A DNA stretch of 64,000 nt. It comes from Streptomyces triticagri. Lineage in GTDB: Bacteria; Actinomycetota; Actinomycetes; Streptomycetales; Streptomycetaceae. Below the pieces are notes generated by a model. The model saw only the letters and a program-made list of their open reading frames with translations. It ran no database searches and was not told the origin of the DNA. Below, in pieces: positions 62,630 to 64,000 of the stretch. Made by a program: the position numbers and the translations under genes. How positions within the stretch are numbered: position 1 is the first letter of the stretch; each line of letters begins with the position of its first letter. The stretch lies in contig NZ_QUAK01000016.1 in the NCBI RefSeq assembly GCF_003429565.1, forward strand, positions 1-64,000, in the 5' to 3' direction.

Positions 62630-63595
62630 TCAGCGGACGCGCCCCCGTGCCTTGAGTGGGACCGGTGGGAGGTCGGGGGCCGGGAGTGGTGCGCCCTCGT
62701 ACCCCTGCACCTCGCCGAAGCGGCGGCCCGACATCCAGTCCTCCCGGGCCTGTGCGATGTCGTCCTGCGACCGGCCGATGAAGTTCCACCACATGATGAT
62801 CTCCTCCTCGAACGGCTCGCCGCCGATGAGCATCAGTTCCGCGTCGGACTCGGCGCGCAGCGGGAGTTCGGTGCGGCCGCAGCCGAGGTAGAGCATCGAC
62901 CCGGGCAGTACCGGCACTCCGTCCACATGCACCTCGCCGGACATCGAGAGGACCGCGTACTCGAAGTCGGGCTCGAGCGGGACGGCGAGGTCCGCGCCGC
63001 GGGACAGCGCAAGATCCGCGCCGACCAGAGGTGTGAAGGTGGTGCCGGGCGAGGTGGCCCCGTCCAGCGAACCGAGCAGCACGGTCGCGGTCAGGCCGGG
63101 CGCGATGACCTGGGGGAGAGCGGCGTGGTACTCGAAGCGGGGGTCCGTGTGGCGGTGTGCGTCCGGCAGGGCGACCCAGAGTTGGGCGCCGTGCAGGTAC
63201 TTGGCGTGCGACTTGGGGCTCTCCTCGGAGTGGCTGATCGCCCGGCCGGACGTCATCAGGCCCAACTCCCTCGGGCGCACCGTCTGCAGACTGCCCTCCG
63301 AGTCGCGGTGCAGCACCTCGCCGTCGTGCAGCCAGCTCACCGTCTGCAGGCCCATGTGCGGATGCGGGGGGACCTGCATGCCGGGCTCGTCGGCGATGTC
63401 GTCGGGACCGTAGTGGTCGACGAAGCACCAGGCGCCGACCATGCGGCGCCCCAGATTGGGCAGCAGACGGCGGACCTCGGTGGACTCGCCGAGCATGACG
63501 CGGCGTGGATTGAGGAGTTCGCGCACGGGTTCGGCGACGACGAATCCCCGCCCGCCGCAGAGGGACGGGACGGCCTGACGGTCAAGGTTGCTCAT
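62630..63595 (-). CDS. Pirin family protein
   Basis: A bicupin protein of 321 residues. The N-terminal cupin has the metal His residues in PPHPHMGLQTVSWLHDGEV and the conserved HSEES and LHGAQLWVALPD. The C-terminal cupin begins near TTFTPLVGADL and ends with EEEIIMWWNFIGRSQDDI. Pirins bind Fe or Ni; some oxidise quercetin, others regulate partners. The role here is unknown. It converges on the small membrane protein gene with a 150-bp gap that shows no clear signal. Confidence 0.92.
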   Translation of the reverse strand: MSNLDRQAVPSLCGGRGFVVAEPVRELLNPRRVMLGESTEVRRLLPNLGRRMVGAWCFVDHYGPDDIADEPGMQVPPHPHMGLQTVSWLHDGEVLHRDSEGSLQTVRPRELGLMTSGRAISHSEESPKSHAKYLHGAQLWVALPDAHRHTDPRFEYHAALPQVIAPGLTATVLLGSLDGATSPGTTFTPLVGADLALSRGADLAVPLEPDFEYAVLSMSGEVHVDGVPVLPGSMLYLGCGRTELPLRAESDAELMLIGGEPFEEEIIMWWNFIGRSQDDIAQAREDWMSGRRFGEVQGYEGAPLPAPDLPPVPLKARGRVR

Positions 63596-63710
63596 GACCC
63601 CACAACCTAGTCTCCATGCCTCGTACGTTCACCCCGCCACGGTGGACCGCTGCCGGTCGGTGCAGGGGGCGACGCGGGGGACGGCCGGCGGGCAATGCCA
63701 AGCTGGGCGC

Positions 63711-64000
63711 ATGAAGTCACGCAAGGTGCTGAGTGCCCTGACCGCGCTCGCCGCGCTCACCCTGGTCTCCGGATGCGGTGACGGCGGGGCGGACGCTGCG
63801 CCGGGGCCCTCGGGCAAGGACCGCGTGCAGGCCGCGATACCGGGCGTCCCGGACGGCGATGCCGAGCAGCCGCCCGCGGGCAAGGGGTCGAAGGACCCCG
63901 ACGACGTCAACGGGGACGGCCACCCCGATCTCGTGGTCCCGGCCTTCACTAGCGCGGACCCGGACGCCGAGGACCGCCAGGAGCGGATCGCGGTGGTGTA
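63711..64000 (+). CDS. FG-GAP/VCBS repeat lipoprotein, 5' part only
   Basis: The gene runs off the right edge; 96 residues are visible. A signal peptide ends at the lipobox VSGC (about residue 22). A Pro/Gly/Asp linker and the first FG-GAP calcium-loop motif DVNGDGHPDLVVPAF follow. Such repeats build beta-propellers, so a secreted propeller lipoprotein is expected. A CAAGCT -10-like element lies 6 nt before the ATG, suggesting a leaderless transcript. It is divergent from the pirin gene. Confidence 0.75.
   Translation, partial: MKSRKVLSALTALAALTLVSGCGDGGADAAPGPSGKDRVQAAIPGVPDGDAEQPPAGKGSKDPDDVNGDGHPDLVVPAFTSADPDAEDRQERIAVV

Noticed and set aside
1..64000. tRNA genes, rRNA, CRISPR arrays, transposases or phage genes
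   Set aside because: None was recognised on either strand; the only arrays are the 81-bp coding repeats and short local repeats listed.

Overview
The window is about 72% G+C. It has GC-biased third codon positions, GTG and occasional TTG starts, many 4-nt gene overlaps and actinobacterial gene families: DUF574 methyltransferases, MmyB-type XRE regulators, LysX, ergothioneine genes and a class F sortase. It reads as a Streptomyces chromosome, probably an arm. From memory, the sdhCAB, LysR, nitrobindin and RmdA order and the nearby egt and thioredoxin genes resemble the left arm of S. coelicolor. I could not check this.

Positions 1-10,250 hold an amino-acid permease, a universal stress protein, LysX (lysyl-tRNA synthetase fused to a lysyl-PG synthase), a lipoprotein polysaccharide deacetylase, and a cell-surface group. 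That group is a class F sortase, two paralogous secreted single-span proteins without LPXTG, and a two-repeat lipoprotein. Positions 10,481-20,280 hold a DUF574 methyltransferase coupled to a PAS-GGDEF-EAL c-di-GMP protein, a nitrobindin-like protein, a LysR regulator divergent from sdhCAB, and an XRE regulator divergent from a YceI protein. Positions 20,330-30,570 hold a short UvrA-like ATPase, a luciferase-like oxidoreductase, a HAD phosphatase, a dodecin, an orphan solute-binding lipoprotein with a possible DasR-like operator, and a tightly overlapping egtABCD ergothioneine operon.

Positions 30,774-43,060 hold a PARG-like hydrolase, a solitary PemK-like protein, a PQQ-type beta-propeller protein, thioredoxin with a divergent flavin disulfide oxidoreductase, glucarate dehydratase, and several small regulator/enzyme pairs with visible operators. 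Positions 43,294-45,889 hold a three-gene overlapping operon: a protein of five 27-residue Gly/Asp/His repeats, a JmjC/cupin oxygenase and a sucrase/ferredoxin-like protein. This could be an undescribed peptide-modification system. Positions 49,995-53,067 hold a TIR-NB-ARC STAND protein and a membrane protein that ends in the same roughly 130-residue module. This looks like an uncharacterised two-component defence system, with an 11-G tract between the genes. It is followed by about 540 bp of decayed gene ends.

Positions 53,833-64,000 hold a zinc alcohol dehydrogenase, an iron-box-preceded siderophore-interacting protein, an SDR/TetR pair, and two divergent TetR modules that share the same operator. 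One module controls a Tat-exported molybdopterin oxidoreductase with a cytochrome b partner, and the other a small membrane protein. A pirin and the start of an FG-GAP lipoprotein end the window. No rRNA, tRNA, CRISPR array, IS element or prophage was recognised.
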